Origin: an uncultured Fretibacterium sp. | GTDB lineage: Bacteria; Synergistota; Synergistia; Synergistales; Aminobacteriaceae | Length of the DNA: 64,000 nt | Assembly (NCBI GenBank): GCA_947168585.1 | Contig: CAMVMK010000002.1 | Coordinates: 1 to 64,000, forward strand | Reading direction: 5' to 3' | Shown here: one piece after another, positions 25,249 through 34,248 of the stretch | How positions within the stretch are numbered: the stretch's first letter is position 1 | How the letters are laid out: each line of letters begins with the position of its first letter | The notes under the pieces: model-generated | Told to the model about the DNA's origin: nothing | What the model saw: only the letters and a program-made list of their open reading frames with translations | Databases searched by the model: none | Position numbers and translations under genes: made by a program

Positions 25249-26835
25249 TTGAGTTTCAAAATTTTGGGAAAAGATTCGCTGCGTGAGAAATTGCTTTGCG
25301 GTTTTGCTGTAGCGATGTTCAGTGTTGTAATATTTGCATACTTTTTTGCACAGAATACGAGCGAAGTTACCCCTCACACTGCTGCGATATTAGCATCGTT
25401 TATTTTTATATTTTCCATTTTGAGTTATATTCCATCATTAATAATTTTCAGACGTGCATTCCCGGCGATGGTATTTTGTGTTATTGCTTGGCTGGGATTT
25501 CATTTAAGTCCGTTGTTTTATAAAATTTTAGCAGATAATTGGCCTTGGTGGCGTGGAATAACTATTGCTATTACATCTTGCATAATCATCATAGCTTTTT
25601 TAGTTACTATAACAACTCGAAAGATTCGCGAAACTATTAGAATAACGCTTTTATTTATATGTGTACTTGCTGTAATTCTATTTATGAATTTAGGAACTTT
25701 GCTCGATGTAGCGTTAAATGGAAATATTGAATCAAATAGTAAAATTCAAATTAAAAAAAATTTTATTGTAGATTCAAATTCAAAATCTCCTAATATTTAC
25801 TGGATTCACCCTGACGGAATGTTAGGCGTTGATGCAGTAAAAAAATATTTCGGTGAAGATCAAAAAGAATTTTTAGCAGAATTAAAAGAACGCGGTTTTG
25901 AAATAAATCCTTCGGCAAACTTTGAGGCACGACATCTTACTGCTATTGCAGTACCTGTTTTAATGAATCCTTGTGCTTACGATAATTGGCTTCACAATGA
26001 AATTCTATTAGCACTCAATTCAAAACATAAAGATGATTATCAATATCAATTTTTAAGAACTCATAATGAATTTCAATATGCTTTGGCCGCAAAAAATTAT
26101 GCTATAAATATAATAGCTCCACTTTATGTTTATTATCCTGTTCATGGAGGACAAATTTGGCTTACAAATTTAGATTCGATTTTTTCATACGAAGATATAA
26201 ACTCTAACTGGGTAATTGACGCACTTAATTTTTCAAATCCGTATATTCAACAATTCATAAAATTTATTTTAAGTCGTTCAAATTTTAAGGGTAAAAATTA
26301 TCAAGTCAAAATTCCCAAAGAAAAACTCGAAAAAATTTTCATGAAAGGTTACGATGCTACTGCTCCAATAGGTTTTGCAGGAGGATTATATGACACACTT
26401 TACGGTAATTATTCTATACCTAAACTAACAATAATTCACGATGTAACCGTTCATTATCCGTTCATTCACTCAGAAAATGGATCGCTTATTCATAAATCCG
26501 ATAATATAAATCCGTTAGATTATTATTCACAGCACGTTTACGCAGGAAAAGTTTTAATAAGCATAATAGATATGATTTTAGGAAAAGACCCTGAAGCCGT
26601 CATTGTTATTCAGGCAGATCATGGCTTGCACGCTAACACAGAAGAAGAATTAAAAGCCGTATTTGGCAATGACACTGACCCGCGCGAAATTTGGAACAGC
26701 ACCATGAGCGCACTGCGAGTCCCGCCCGAATATAAAACCGGCGAGGAACATTACGCCCTCGAAACGCCGCTGAACATGACACGGTATTTAGTAAATAGTT
26801 TTGTCGGCAAAAATTACGAGTATTTGAAAGAGTGA
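25249..26835 (+). CDS. Membrane-anchored sulfatase-like / phosphoethanolamine-transferase-like hydrolase
   Basis: A 528-residue protein starting at TTG with AGGAG 10 bases upstream. Residues 15-155 contain four membrane segments; the rest is an alkaline-phosphatase-superfamily domain with IYWIHPDGMLG (metal ligand region) near 190 and VIVIQADHGLH near 445. The nucleophile normally found as Thr/Ser could be in HLTAIAVP. The domain faces outward. Base use is richer in A and T than in the two preceding genes, which may mean separate origin. The TGA stop comes from the first unit of a heptamer array. Confidence 0.75.
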   Translation: MSFKILGKDSLREKLLCGFAVAMFSVVIFAYFFAQNTSEVTPHTAAILASFIFIFSILSYIPSLIIFRRAFPAMVFCVIAWLGFHLSPLFYKILADNWPWWRGITIAITSCIIIIAFLVTITTRKIRETIRITLLFICVLAVILFMNLGTLLDVALNGNIESNSKIQIKKNFIVDSNSKSPNIYWIHPDGMLGVDAVKKYFGEDQKEFLAELKERGFEINPSANFEARHLTAIAVPVLMNPCAYDNWLHNEILLALNSKHKDDYQYQFLRTHNEFQYALAAKNYAINIIAPLYVYYPVHGGQIWLTNLDSIFSYEDINSNWVIDALNFSNPYIQQFIKFILSRSNFKGKNYQVKIPKEKLEKIFMKGYDATAPIGFAGGLYDTLYGNYSIPKLTIIHDVTVHYPFIHSENGSLIHKSDNINPLDYYSQHVYAGKVLISIIDMILGKDPEAVIVIQADHGLHANTEEELKAVFGNDTDPREIWNSTMSALRVPPEYKTGEEHYALETPLNMTRYLVNSFVGKNYEYLKE

Positions 26836-26850
26836 GGGGTTAGGGGTTAG
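26830..26850 (+). repeat. Heptamer array at the end of the sulfatase-like gene
   Basis: Three units (GTGAGGG, GTTAGGG, GTTAG) that provide the gene's TGA stop; between convergent genes. Confidence 0.8.
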
Positions 26851-26877
26851 AAAAATTTTCCTGCTCCTCATCTAAAT

Positions 26878-29238
26878 TTACTTAAAAGTAACGATCGTAA
26901 CGCCGTAGCCGCCCTCGCCCTCACCGCCGAGCCTGTAACTTTTTACGTAATGCAGACGCGAGCAAAGAGCGTGAACTTCTCTTCTTAAAATTCCCTCGCC
27001 GCGTCCGTGAATTACTGTAACAACAGAATGATTAGATCTATAAGCGCGGTCTAAATAACTTTCAACCAGTGGCATAGCTTCACCGACTAACATTCCTCGC
27101 ACCATTATTGACGGCGGAACACTCTCAGCGATAGGCAGTTTGCTTGTATCGGCCGGAGGGACAGCAACTTTTGCTTTTTTGTCCGTAGCTATCAACTGCG
27201 AGACCGGAACATCAACGCTCATCGGACCTGCTGTCATATAAGCCCGACCGTTTTTAATTTCGTTGATAACTCCGACAATGCCGCTTCCGGCTATCATTGC
27301 CGTAACACCCGGAGCAGGCTCAAAAGGTTTAGGACTGTTTTCAATTTCGCGCTGAGTCCGTTTTTTAGTCCGGCTTTCAATTACGCTCTTTAATGTTTTT
27401 AATTCACGTCTTTTCACGTTATAACCTCTTCTTGCTGCATCGCGTGCGGCTTCCTCCATACTGTTAATAATTTCTTTTGAAGTTTGTTCGGCTTGGGCGA
27501 TAAATTTTTCTGCTTTACGGTCAGCGGCCTGCATGATTTTATCGCGCTGTAAATCAATTTCGGCTACTCTGCTTTGATAAGCCTGCTTTAAGTCTTGAGC
27601 TTCTTTCATTATAGTTTGAAACTCGCGTTCGGCGTTATCGAGAGCGGCTTTTCGTTCATTTAACTCGCTCATTATGTCTTCCGCTGTTAGTTCTCTTGCG
27701 TCTAAAGAACCTTGAGCAAGCCTCAAAACTTCTTCGGGCATTCCGTAACGTTTAGCGATTAAAAGCGCGCTGCTGCGTCCGGGTATCCCCATTAATAAAT
27801 GATAAGTCGGCTGTAATTTTTCGATGTCAAATTCCATGCTTGCAGTTTCGACCCCGTCAGTCGTTAAAGCATACTGCTTAATCGGATTATGGTGGGTTGT
27901 TGCGAGCGTTACAGTTCCGTGTTCTTTCAGAGTTTCAAGGATAGCAACTCCGAGTGCCGCGCCTTCGTGAGGGTCAGTGCCTGCGCCTAACTCGTCAAGC
28001 AAAATTAAAGAATTTTTTGTCGAATTTTTAAGAATATGAATAATTTTTTTAAGATGAGCACTGAAAGTTGAAAGATTTTGCTCAATGCTTTGTTCGTCTC
28101 CGATGTCCGCAAAAATTTCATCGAAAGTGCCGATTACAGTTCCGTCTCTTGCAGGAACAGGAAGACCGAGCCAAGCCATAGAAATTAAAACTCCTGCGGT
28201 CTTTAGAGTTACAGTTTTTCCGCCGGTGTTCGAGCCTGTTATAACGAGTGTCGAAAATTTATCTCCGCATTCTGCATCAATCGGAACGGCTTTATCTTTT
28301 AATAACGGGTGCCGAGCCCCGATGAGCCTGAAAAAATTTTTTCCTGAAAGTTCCGGAATAACCCAGCGTTTATTTCTGATTAAAAAATCGCAGGCTCGTA
28401 ATAAATCAAAAGTCCCGATAACCTTTTCAGCGTTAATGATTGCGTTTTCGCGGCTTAAAATATTTCGTGTTAAATTTAATAAAATTACGCGCTCTTCGTC
28501 CTGTTCGTCTTTAGTTTTAATTATTAAATTATTATTTATATTTGAAAGTGCTTTAGGTTCCATGTAGACAGAATTTCCTGAACTTGAACGTTCAACGGCA
28601 AGACCGGGAAATCTATTTATAAATTCCTGACGTACTAACAATAAAAATCTTCCATCGCGCCACGACAATGAACGCTCTTGAAGCATATTATTAATATCAG
28701 AATCCTCGAATAATTTTTGAGCGATCCTGCGTCCTGTGCGTTTAAGATTTTCAATTTCTGTCCGTAAATCAAAAAGTTTTGTTGAAGCCGTATCAGCAAG
28801 CCGTCCGGAGTCTTCGATGACATTAAGAGCGTCAATTTCGGGAGCAAAATCTCTAATCCCGCGCCGAAGAGAGTCAATACTCTTAAATTTTTCGCCGGTT
28901 AAAATTTCTGCGAGACCTTCTTTAATTTGCTTGGCCGAATGTAAAAGCAGACGGACTTTTAATAATTCTTCGCCGGATAAAATTCCGCTTCGTTTAGCGT
29001 TTGCGAACATATAAGAGACCGGCTCAACGCTTGCATTAAAATTAAATTCGCCGCTTGTGTCTGTAAGTTCGAGCCATTCGCGCAAAAGTTTTTCACGCTG
29101 CTTTAATTCTTCAAAATTTTCGGCAGGTTGCAGAGAATCTAAAATTAACTCCCCTAATTCGCCGCTAAGATTTTCACGGAACGGGAGCAAAGTTTTTTTA
29201 AGTTCAAGAGTTTCGATGATATTTTCAGTAAGATGCAT
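26878..29238 (-). CDS. mutS2: MutS2 family ATPase / endonuclease
   Basis: A 786-residue MutS2. The Walker A motif is GSNTGGKT, Walker B is LILLDELGAGTDPHEG, and the C-terminus (about 705-786) is an Smr nuclease domain with VTVIHGRGEGILRREV. MutS2 proteins suppress recombination or, as shown more recently, rescue collided ribosomes. Its ATG follows the coiled-coil gene stop by six bases, so both are co-transcribed. Confidence 0.94.
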   Translation of the reverse strand: MHLTENIIETLELKKTLLPFRENLSGELGELILDSLQPAENFEELKQREKLLREWLELTDTSGEFNFNASVEPVSYMFANAKRSGILSGEELLKVRLLLHSAKQIKEGLAEILTGEKFKSIDSLRRGIRDFAPEIDALNVIEDSGRLADTASTKLFDLRTEIENLKRTGRRIAQKLFEDSDINNMLQERSLSWRDGRFLLLVRQEFINRFPGLAVERSSSGNSVYMEPKALSNINNNLIIKTKDEQDEERVILLNLTRNILSRENAIINAEKVIGTFDLLRACDFLIRNKRWVIPELSGKNFFRLIGARHPLLKDKAVPIDAECGDKFSTLVITGSNTGGKTVTLKTAGVLISMAWLGLPVPARDGTVIGTFDEIFADIGDEQSIEQNLSTFSAHLKKIIHILKNSTKNSLILLDELGAGTDPHEGAALGVAILETLKEHGTVTLATTHHNPIKQYALTTDGVETASMEFDIEKLQPTYHLLMGIPGRSSALLIAKRYGMPEEVLRLAQGSLDARELTAEDIMSELNERKAALDNAEREFQTIMKEAQDLKQAYQSRVAEIDLQRDKIMQAADRKAEKFIAQAEQTSKEIINSMEEAARDAARRGYNVKRRELKTLKSVIESRTKKRTQREIENSPKPFEPAPGVTAMIAGSGIVGVINEIKNGRAYMTAGPMSVDVPVSQLIATDKKAKVAVPPADTSKLPIAESVPPSIMVRGMLVGEAMPLVESYLDRAYRSNHSVVTVIHGRGEGILRREVHALCSRLHYVKSYRLGGEGEGGYGVTIVTFK

Positions 29239-29244
29239 TTTATA

Positions 29245-29580
29245 TTAAATATTCCTCATAGCTAATTCTTCACGGATAAGTGCTCTAATATCCCGGATAT
29301 TTCGAGGCGATAATTCTTCGCTTCTTTCAGATTTTTCTTTCCTAAAAGGGATAATTCCTACAAAAGCAATAATCACGCCTATAATAGCAAAGCCCCAATA
29401 GACAGAAGTCTGAATATGCGCCGTATCATTTTGAGTAATACGGATTTCGGTCATTAATTCGCTGCGTGTGTCTCGAATTTCCTGCTTAAGTTCTTTTATC
29501 TCGTTTTTAATTTCTTGAATACCGGCGTTAAACATTTCGACAGTTATAAAATTATTATTGTTTGCGTCATTGCTTGCCAT
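29245..29580 (-). CDS. Short coiled-coil protein with one membrane segment
   Basis: A 111-residue protein with a 40-residue coiled coil (EIKNEIKELKQEIRDTRSE) and one membrane segment (SVYWGFAIIGVIIAFVGIIP), then a basic tail. The order and the YWG entry to the membrane segment match the larger protein between iorA and iorB. AAAAGGAGC precedes the ATG. It leads the mutS2 transcript. Role unknown. Confidence 0.75.
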   Translation of the reverse strand: MASNDANNNNFITVEMFNAGIQEIKNEIKELKQEIRDTRSELMTEIRITQNDTAHIQTSVYWGFAIIGVIIAFVGIIPFRKEKSERSEELSPRNIRDIRALIREELAMRNI

Positions 29581-29745
29581 TTTTATTCAGCTCCTTTTGA
29601 AATTTAATTTTAGCATAACGGCAGCCCATTGCGGCAGGATAACTTCTAAAGCTCTAAAATTTTATAATTTTCCGCTAGGTGAATAATAATGACCGAAAAT
29701 TTCAGCGCAAATCCCCGTCTTGAGGCATTGGGCATTGGGAATATG

Positions 29746-30801
29746 TCAATATAACTTAAAATGCTGCCACTTATATTCAAGTTTCGGTCTTGATAAATGT
29801 ATGCTGGCACTGCGTACAAACGGTGCACTGGCAAAAGCAGTATAAATTATTACATCATAATTGCATAATTTCATAATATCTTCAAGACACAAAGGTCCGG
29901 CTTCAAAGCCGAAAAGCAAAATTCTTCCTGCGTTATAAACAGGATAACGTAAGAAATATGCTAAATTAGCTCCGATACCTGCACCGTGAGAACTGTATGA
30001 TTGTAAATTGCAATCTCCAAATATGGCTATCTTAGAAGAATTTGTTTCCTGATTCCAATAATTTACTTTCCGCATGCCGTTCATCAAATAAATTTTATCA
30101 CATTCTTCAGAAAGTATCTCCGGATTACCATAGTCTGACGAATAAATAAGAGCGGGCTCGCATAATAAATTAAAATTATTGTTAATGCCTATTGTAGTTT
30201 GTTTTATGTAATCAGAAATTGCCTTGCCTGCTATTTTTGCACCGAAAGTTGAAATGTGATGTTCCTTAGAAAATAAATTATTGTCATTTTTATGTTCCAT
30301 AAAAACAGGATACATATCTATCGTTTCTATACCAGCTTCAATTACATTTTTAATGTATTTTCTCCATTGAGGCGAATTATTTCTGATGGGGGGGGGGGTA
30401 AAATTATCGCAAATGATTGACGGGTAAATGCAGGCTTTATTTGGTAAAGCGGCATATATAAAGCGGGTATTGTGCTGCTTAAAAAATTCAGATATTATCT
30501 TCAAATGCTCATACGGATACAAACGCTTACCGTTCCAGCCTATTCTCTTAAAATCCATAGGAGATAAATAACTTATTATATGACCATCGATGATATCTCC
30601 GGAAGGAAGATTTACAATTTTGGATCTGAAACTTTTACGCAATAAATCAAATTTTATATATCGTTTTATGATATATTCCCTAAACGGCTTTAATTGATTA
30701 TACCAATTATTATAACCGCCGTTTTCTTTTTCTTCAGAAAGAAGATTTTCAATCTGTTTACTTTGAAAATCCTGAATTGCAGCGTTATTAGCTTTTAACA
30801 T
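29746..30801 (-). CDS. AlgX/AlgJ-type SGNH hydrolase-like protein, possible O-acetyltransferase
   Basis: A 351-residue protein with features of the AlgX/AlgJ SGNH family: FIYAALPNKACIYP, then EHHISTFGAKIAGKA (residues 180-194) where the family has a D-x-H-W motif, and IAIFGDCNLQSYS as the serine-like block, here with Cys and Ser. Such proteins acetylate extracellular polysaccharides. No clear signal peptide is present. Last gene of the surface operon. Three prolines at 136-138 are encoded by a run of eleven C; loss or gain of one base leads to early stops, so the gene may be phase-variable. Confidence 0.65.
   Translation of the reverse strand: MLKANNAAIQDFQSKQIENLLSEEKENGGYNNWYNQLKPFREYIIKRYIKFDLLRKSFRSKIVNLPSGDIIDGHIISYLSPMDFKRIGWNGKRLYPYEHLKIISEFFKQHNTRFIYAALPNKACIYPSIICDNFTPPPIRNNSPQWRKYIKNVIEAGIETIDMYPVFMEHKNDNNLFSKEHHISTFGAKIAGKAISDYIKQTTIGINNNFNLLCEPALIYSSDYGNPEILSEECDKIYLMNGMRKVNYWNQETNSSKIAIFGDCNLQSYSSHGAGIGANLAYFLRYPVYNAGRILLFGFEAGPLCLEDIMKLCNYDVIIYTAFASAPFVRSASIHLSRPKLEYKWQHFKLY
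30388..30398 (-). repeat. C11 homopolymer (G11 on plus) in the SGNH hydrolase-like gene
   Basis: Encodes the PPP at residues 136-138. C10 and C12 both reach stops soon afterwards, giving an on/off switch if slippage occurs. Confidence 0.78.
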
Positions 30802-30805
30802 AGTA

Positions 30806-31399
30806 TTAAAGACCCTTCATAATATTTATATCTCTGTCATTAAACGGCTTTTCACGTTCGGGATGCCACATAGTACCGACAATCGGGAGCGTTTTGTGTC
30901 TTATTTTTTCAATTACTCCGTCATCAGACTGCATTATAACTGATAACTCGTTATTTGCAAGTTCGGTGCATGCTTCATTATGATAGCTGTTTACTTCTGT
31001 TATTCCTTCAATACCGCTTATTTTGTGCCTTACAGCAACATGTCCGGAAACTTTTACTAAATCATTTCCGAAATAATCGAGTATTGACTGCATGCCGCGG
31101 CAAAATCCGTAAAGAGGTATTTTATTTTTTATTGATAATTCAATTAAAATTTTATCGGTTTCATCGCGTTCTGGAGCGTTTCCGCCGTATTTAACCAAAC
31201 TGTTGCCGCCTGTAAGAATTATTTTAGAAGGCTTAATTTCGCTGATAATTTTTTGCATAATTTCGGGTTTATTTGCAATCGGAACAGGTAAATATCCGCA
31301 AGTGTAAATAAAATCAGAAATTCTCTGGTCGGCACAATCACGCCGTTCGCCGTAAGATGTTATAAGCTCTACACGCTGTGTAAAAATAATTATCTCCAT
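30806..31399 (-). CDS. Class I glutamine amidotransferase-like hydrolase, candidate gamma-glutamyl-CDP-amidate hydrolase
   Basis: A 197-residue protein with the nucleophile C100 in GFCRGMQS, the oxyanion region ILTGGNSL and the His/Glu pair H179-x-E181 in MWHPERE. It lies 4 bases before the next gene and 2 bases after the kinase fusion. In Campylobacter jejuni capsule synthesis, Cj1417 of this family releases glutamate from gamma-glutamyl-CDP-amidate to give cytidine diphosphoramidate. The neighbour here supplies the two earlier steps, which favours that role over a general GABA-type hydrolase. Inference from family and context. Confidence 0.75.
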   Translation of the reverse strand: MEIIIFTQRVELITSYGERRDCADQRISDFIYTCGYLPVPIANKPEIMQKIISEIKPSKIILTGGNSLVKYGGNAPERDETDKILIELSIKNKIPLYGFCRGMQSILDYFGNDLVKVSGHVAVRHKISGIEGITEVNSYHNEACTELANNELSVIMQSDDGVIEKIRHKTLPIVGTMWHPEREKPFNDRDINIMKGL

Positions 31400-31401
31400 T
31401 A

Positions 31402-34194
31402 TTATTCAATCCTCAAAATTTTTTCGTGTTTGCAGTCTATAGTTATTTTTTTTGTATTAACTGCATAATTATAAAGATTTGTTCCGACACCTATTGCCGC
31501 AGGGACACTAAATTCAGCGCACCTAATTGCCATATGTGAAGCAGCACCTCCGTATTTTGTAATAAGCCCGGCCGGTTCTTTGGAAAATATCCAATCATAA
31601 CCCGGGTCGGCTTTTTCAATTATAACAATTTTGTTTTCAATTTCAATCTCATTTTTCGTGTCTTCATCGAGATTTACAATATTGCCTGTAATAATTTTTT
31701 CTGTAATAAAATTAGGGCGTGTATCAATATTTTCAATATAAGAAAAGTCCTGCTCCGAGCATATTACCGCAGGAAGAATGATTTCTGAATTTAATTTATA
31801 AAGTCCGCGCCGTTCTTTTATTATTAAGCTCCAAAATTCTTTAAGGCGTTCTATCGAGGTGTAGTATTCCGCCGCATAAATTTCCGGAATTTCGAGATAT
31901 GAAAGGTCTTGAACACTTATACCTGCTATTTTACCAATTTGCTTTATTAATTCTATTGCATAGCTTAAACTTTTTGTAAAAATAAATTTGAAATATTCCC
32001 GCTGTTCCGTTGCTTCTCTTATAAAATTAATTATATTTTCAGCTGTAATTCCATTAATTTTAGCGTCAGAGATTGCTTTATTCAATGCTTTTTCTATTAC
32101 AGCTGTATTATCATATTGTAATTTTGAGTATGTCTTACTTTCTTTTTTTACAAATAAATTATCCATTTGGTCGTAACGCGGGCTTCTAATATTATATGTT
32201 CCGGCGCGTAAATGTCCGTATTTCAAGCAGAAAGCCTCTTTAGACATCTGATTGTTCAAAACACTATGAAAATCTTTATCGTAATCAACAGCTACAGTAT
32301 TTATATTTGAAATAAATAAATTAAAATCTTCAGATCTTATATACCCTTCAGCAGCAAGAGAGCGGCACATAGATTTAGCAATAAAGGCACAACGAGCCTG
32401 TCTTGAAAATTGCCCGGTTCCAAAATTATTTATTGCGTTCAGCAGAGTTTGTATTGATTTTGCAAGCAGTCTGAAGTCGTTATTATCTTTAGTAATGCTT
32501 AAAATATCTAATCTAATGCTTTCCAATTTGTCTAAATCATTGCTGTCTTTTATAAGAATTTCGCTGTATGAATTTATAACTTTTTTAGTTAATTCCTGCA
32601 GGCTTCTTTCAAGCTCAAGAATTTCTTCGGTCGAAAATCCCTCCAGCATCAACTCTGCAAGACGTTTATGTGTTGAAAAATCGTAACAGTTATGAGAAAT
32701 TTCAAACTCTATTTTATCGTGAGCCGATAAATCCTGCTTTAATTTTTGTACATAATAATATTGAAGTCTTGCCGCAAGAGTATCTGAAACAGAAGCCGGA
32801 ATTAGAGCTTCAAAAGAACGTTCTATATTTATATAAGGCTTATTTCCAAAACGGAACATTAATTCTTCTGAAACCTGACGATAGCCCAGCGGGAGCAGTC
32901 CTTCATTCCATGCCCGTTTAGTGATAATTTCACGGTACAAAGAATAATCTAAATTTTTAGGATTATCTCCAATTATTTCAGCAGGATTCCAAAATGCCAT
33001 ATCGGAATAACAGGTTAAGCCGTTTACAGCTCGTTTTTTATAGTTATTCACAGCTTTTTGTGTTGCTTCGCTTACTATTTTATCGTGATTGCTGCGCCCG
33101 AATTTATACGCCGCCGCAAGAGGCCTGACCTGGAAAATTACAATTTCGGCATTGGGATTATTAGTTATTGCAAATTCTATATCTAAAAGTATTCCGGACA
33201 AAAAATCTTCTAATTCCCATACAGCTTCCATTAAAGATTTCCATTTTGAGGGCACATTTTCTCTTGCACTTGAGTGAGCTATCCATGCAGTTTTACCGCT
33301 GAAACCTGAAGTTACTGCATTTGTGCTTCCACTCTCGTCATAATTTATTACATAATAAGGCCGGTTTCTTTGTATATCCCGTGTGAAAATTACCCCAGAA
33401 ATCAGCACATTTTCTGTCTGTTTTTGTATCAAAACCTGTTCATCATTTTGGATATTTTCTCCGTAAGATTCAAGAACGCTTGAAACTGCTGCATTAATTT
33501 TGTCTTTGTCTGCGCTGTTCACGTTCAATACTGAATTAAAATGCCCGGCGTTTGAGCCTTCAAATGCGTCTTCCTGCTTTGATGAACTTCTCACTACAAT
33601 TTTTTCGCCGTTGAAAGTATTTTTTATTTCTTCTGCAATTTTTTCCGCACCATTTCTAAATTCTCCGGCTGTAGTTATATAAATATCTTCTATTTTTGCT
33701 TTTTTTACTATACCCTTAAGAGCCTGAAGAGTGTTTGCTTTTGTAGAGATTATATTGCTGCTTAAATTTTTAGGGCTTATTTCATTTTTATTAAGCGTAT
33801 CCAAAATTGCCTGCGGGGATAATTTTTCGTAATAGTCTACTCTTATAACTTTTCCGCCTATTGTCTCTAAATATTTTTTTGCTCCGATTATTCCCCATTC
33901 ATTTCCTGAATATAAAGATATAACGGCTTCGGGATATTTTTCGTGAAGTTTTTTAAGATTGTCAAGCGGGTCAAACGTAACCTGATGCCATACTTCATCA
34001 ACATATTTTATTCCTTCAAGAACACTGCGGCGCTCTAATTCATTCGAGACATGCGCTCCGAACCAAGCTTCACAGGCTTCATCACTCACAAGCCCGAATA
34101 TGCTTAAATCCGAGCCGTCAGATGCTTTTTTAAGGGCTTTTATATGCCCGAAATGTATGAAATCGGCAAGACCGAAACTATAAGATATATTCAC
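31402..34194 (-). CDS. Cytidylyltransferase fused to PEP-synthase-like L-glutamine kinase candidate
   Basis: A 930-residue fusion. Residues 1-155 are a cytidylyltransferase of the glycerol-3-phosphate/phosphocholine type: H14-F-G-H17, ERRSVLEGIKYVDEV and a closing SSNIISTKA. Residues 160-360 are an ATP-grasp domain as in PEP synthase (VVRSSSKQEDAFEGSNAG). Residues 840-930 are the phosphohistidine swivel domain with H887 in GGAASHMAIRCAE. The 775-residue kinase part has the domain order of Cj1418, which phosphorylates the amide of L-glutamine. The fused transferase would then attach CMP. Start ATG has no strong ribosome-binding sequence. A different PEP-synthase-like activity is possible. Confidence 0.8.
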   Translation of the reverse strand: MNISYSFGLADFIHFGHIKALKKASDGSDLSIFGLVSDEACEAWFGAHVSNELERRSVLEGIKYVDEVWHQVTFDPLDNLKKLHEKYPEAVISLYSGNEWGIIGAKKYLETIGGKVIRVDYYEKLSPQAILDTLNKNEISPKNLSSNIISTKANTLQALKGIVKKAKIEDIYITTAGEFRNGAEKIAEEIKNTFNGEKIVVRSSSKQEDAFEGSNAGHFNSVLNVNSADKDKINAAVSSVLESYGENIQNDEQVLIQKQTENVLISGVIFTRDIQRNRPYYVINYDESGSTNAVTSGFSGKTAWIAHSSARENVPSKWKSLMEAVWELEDFLSGILLDIEFAITNNPNAEIVIFQVRPLAAAYKFGRSNHDKIVSEATQKAVNNYKKRAVNGLTCYSDMAFWNPAEIIGDNPKNLDYSLYREIITKRAWNEGLLPLGYRQVSEELMFRFGNKPYINIERSFEALIPASVSDTLAARLQYYYVQKLKQDLSAHDKIEFEISHNCYDFSTHKRLAELMLEGFSTEEILELERSLQELTKKVINSYSEILIKDSNDLDKLESIRLDILSITKDNNDFRLLAKSIQTLLNAINNFGTGQFSRQARCAFIAKSMCRSLAAEGYIRSEDFNLFISNINTVAVDYDKDFHSVLNNQMSKEAFCLKYGHLRAGTYNIRSPRYDQMDNLFVKKESKTYSKLQYDNTAVIEKALNKAISDAKINGITAENIINFIREATEQREYFKFIFTKSLSYAIELIKQIGKIAGISVQDLSYLEIPEIYAAEYYTSIERLKEFWSLIIKERRGLYKLNSEIILPAVICSEQDFSYIENIDTRPNFITEKIITGNIVNLDEDTKNEIEIENKIVIIEKADPGYDWIFSKEPAGLITKYGGAASHMAIRCAEFSVPAAIGVGTNLYNYAVNTKKITIDCKHEKILRIE

Positions 34195-34248
34195 TAATAA
34201 ATAACCCCCGCTTTTTTGAGAGTTATTATATACTTCAGGCCGTTTTTT

